Shown here one piece after another: positions 6,412-6,722 of a stretch of DNA of 6,722 nucleotides. The notes below the pieces were generated by a model, which made no database searches, was not told the origin of the DNA, and was given only the letters and a program-made list of their open reading frames with translations. Position 1 is the first letter of the stretch. Every line of letters begins with the position of its first letter. Origin of the DNA: Endomicrobium sp. (lineage in GTDB: Bacteria > Elusimicrobiota > Endomicrobiia > Endomicrobiales > Endomicrobiaceae); NCBI GenBank assembly GCA_031260765.1, contig JAISKX010000094.1, positions 1 to 6,722 on the forward strand. The letters are read 5' to 3'. The position numbers and the translations under genes are program-made.

Positions 6412-6440
6412 ATTTTACCATAAAAACGGCAAAACAACAA
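6412..6440 (-). promoter_or_regulatory. Possible promoter of the C69 gene
   Basis: Gene-sense TTGTTG (6440-6435), 17 bases, then TAAAAT (6417-6412) give a weak -35 and a good -10 about 40 bases before the start codon. This is the best candidate in the spacer and lies just downstream of the inverted-repeat element. The support is modest because the region is AT-rich. Confidence 0.35.
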
Positions 6441-6450
6441 AGCGCCTATT

Positions 6451-6622
6451 CAACGACAAACGGCTTTCTCGCAAGTTTCGCAAGGGTTGAACCGCAAAGA
6501 GCGCAAAACGACAAGACTTTGCATTTATATGCCTTTGTCCTTGCCGTTTTGCGCTCCTTGCGTGGTCTTTGTCTTTGCCGTTGAAAAATTTGCGCTCCTT
6601 GCGAGAAAGCCGTTTGTCGTTG
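6451..6622. repeat. 172-base element with perfect 25-base terminal inverted repeats
   Basis: Positions 6451-6475 and 6598-6622 are exact reverse complements over 25 bases (CAACGACAAACGG...GCAAG and its mirror). Inside, 6499-6510 and 6545-6556 are a second perfect 12-base inverted pair, extending to 17 with one mismatch. A 15-base word, TTTGCGCTCCTTGCG, occurs at 6548 and 6589, and inverted with one mismatch at 6493. The whole could fold into a long two-tier stem. There is no transposase and no clear target-site duplication at the edges. It could be a MITE-like or REP-like intergenic element. Confidence 0.8.
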
Positions 6623-6722
6623 TAGTTATCTGCCCCCCTTGCGGGGGAAGTCCTGAAAGGGAAGGGGGGTGGGCGAAGCCGCCTTTGCCGTTTGTTTGTT
6701 TCCGTTTGTCGTTTGCCTTTTG
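6623..6722. other. Non-coding, palindrome-rich spacer at the window end
   Basis: Positions 6372-6722 contain no credible gene. In this last part CCCCCCTT (6633-6640) and AAGGGGGG (6662-6669) form a perfect 8-base inverted repeat, and CCCCC (6634-6638) can instead pair with GGGGG (6643-6647). CCGTTTGTCGTT (6702-6713) repeats the outer part of the 25-base terminal repeat (6610-6621), so the repeat-rich region continues beyond the window. Short open frames here are translations of the repeats. Confidence 0.6.

Noticed and set aside
6372..6440. 23-codon N-terminal extension of the C69 protein
   Set aside because: It runs through the promoter candidate and ribosome binding site. The ATG at 6371 begins a proper signal peptide and has GGAG upstream.
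6402..6584. 60-residue plus-strand reading frame upstream of the C69 gene
   Set aside because: It is composed of the inverted-repeat element read as protein, with no ribosome binding site or family resemblance.
6451..6722. CRISPR array
   Set aside because: The repeats are few, partly inverted and of irregular spacing. There are no unique spacers of regular length and no cas genes.

Overview
The window is a block of AT-rich bacterial chromosome. It holds four genes, all on the minus strand, so they are read from high to low coordinates. In transcription order they are: an exported peptidase of the C69/U34 dipeptidase family (6371 to 4650), undecaprenyl-diphosphatase UppP (4477 to 3650), a YdhF-like aldo/keto reductase (3607 to 2663), and a membrane-bound ion-pumping pyrophosphatase HppA (2381 to beyond position 1, so its C-terminal end is missing). 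All four starts have a clear Shine-Dalgarno sequence and all three visible stops are TAA. The taxon cannot be fixed from this sequence. The divergent HppA type, the exported C69 peptidase and the palindrome-rich spacers would fit a host-associated or anaerobic lineage such as Elusimicrobiota, but that is only a guess.

The enzymes have loosely connected roles. HppA hydrolyses cytoplasmic pyrophosphate and stores the energy as an ion gradient. UppP recycles the lipid carrier for cell-wall and surface glycans at the membrane. The C69 protein is predicted to act outside the cytoplasmic membrane on small peptides. The reductase is a generic NADPH-dependent enzyme with unknown substrate. UppP and the reductase are close (42 bases apart) and probably cotranscribed. 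HppA has its own perfect-consensus promoter and a leader of about 126 bases, so it is at least partly an independent unit.

The most unusual material is in the spacers and in one active site. (1) The C69 protein has Gly where the family's nucleophilic Cys is expected, just after the signal peptide. (2) A 29-base hairpin element occurs before both uppP and the reductase gene. Its base changes keep pairing in the gene-sense RNA but not in the opposite strand. In front of uppP it is part of an 82-base unit repeated twice in tandem. (3) The hppA leader carries a terminator-like hairpin with eight T, plus a competing pairing. Two 10-base direct repeats, exactly 22 bases apart, lie just upstream of its promoter. 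(4) The 351 bases upstream of the C69 gene contain no credible gene. They hold a 172-base element with perfect 25-base terminal inverted repeats, nested repeats, and a G/C-rich palindrome. I see no RNA gene, CRISPR array, transposase or phage gene.
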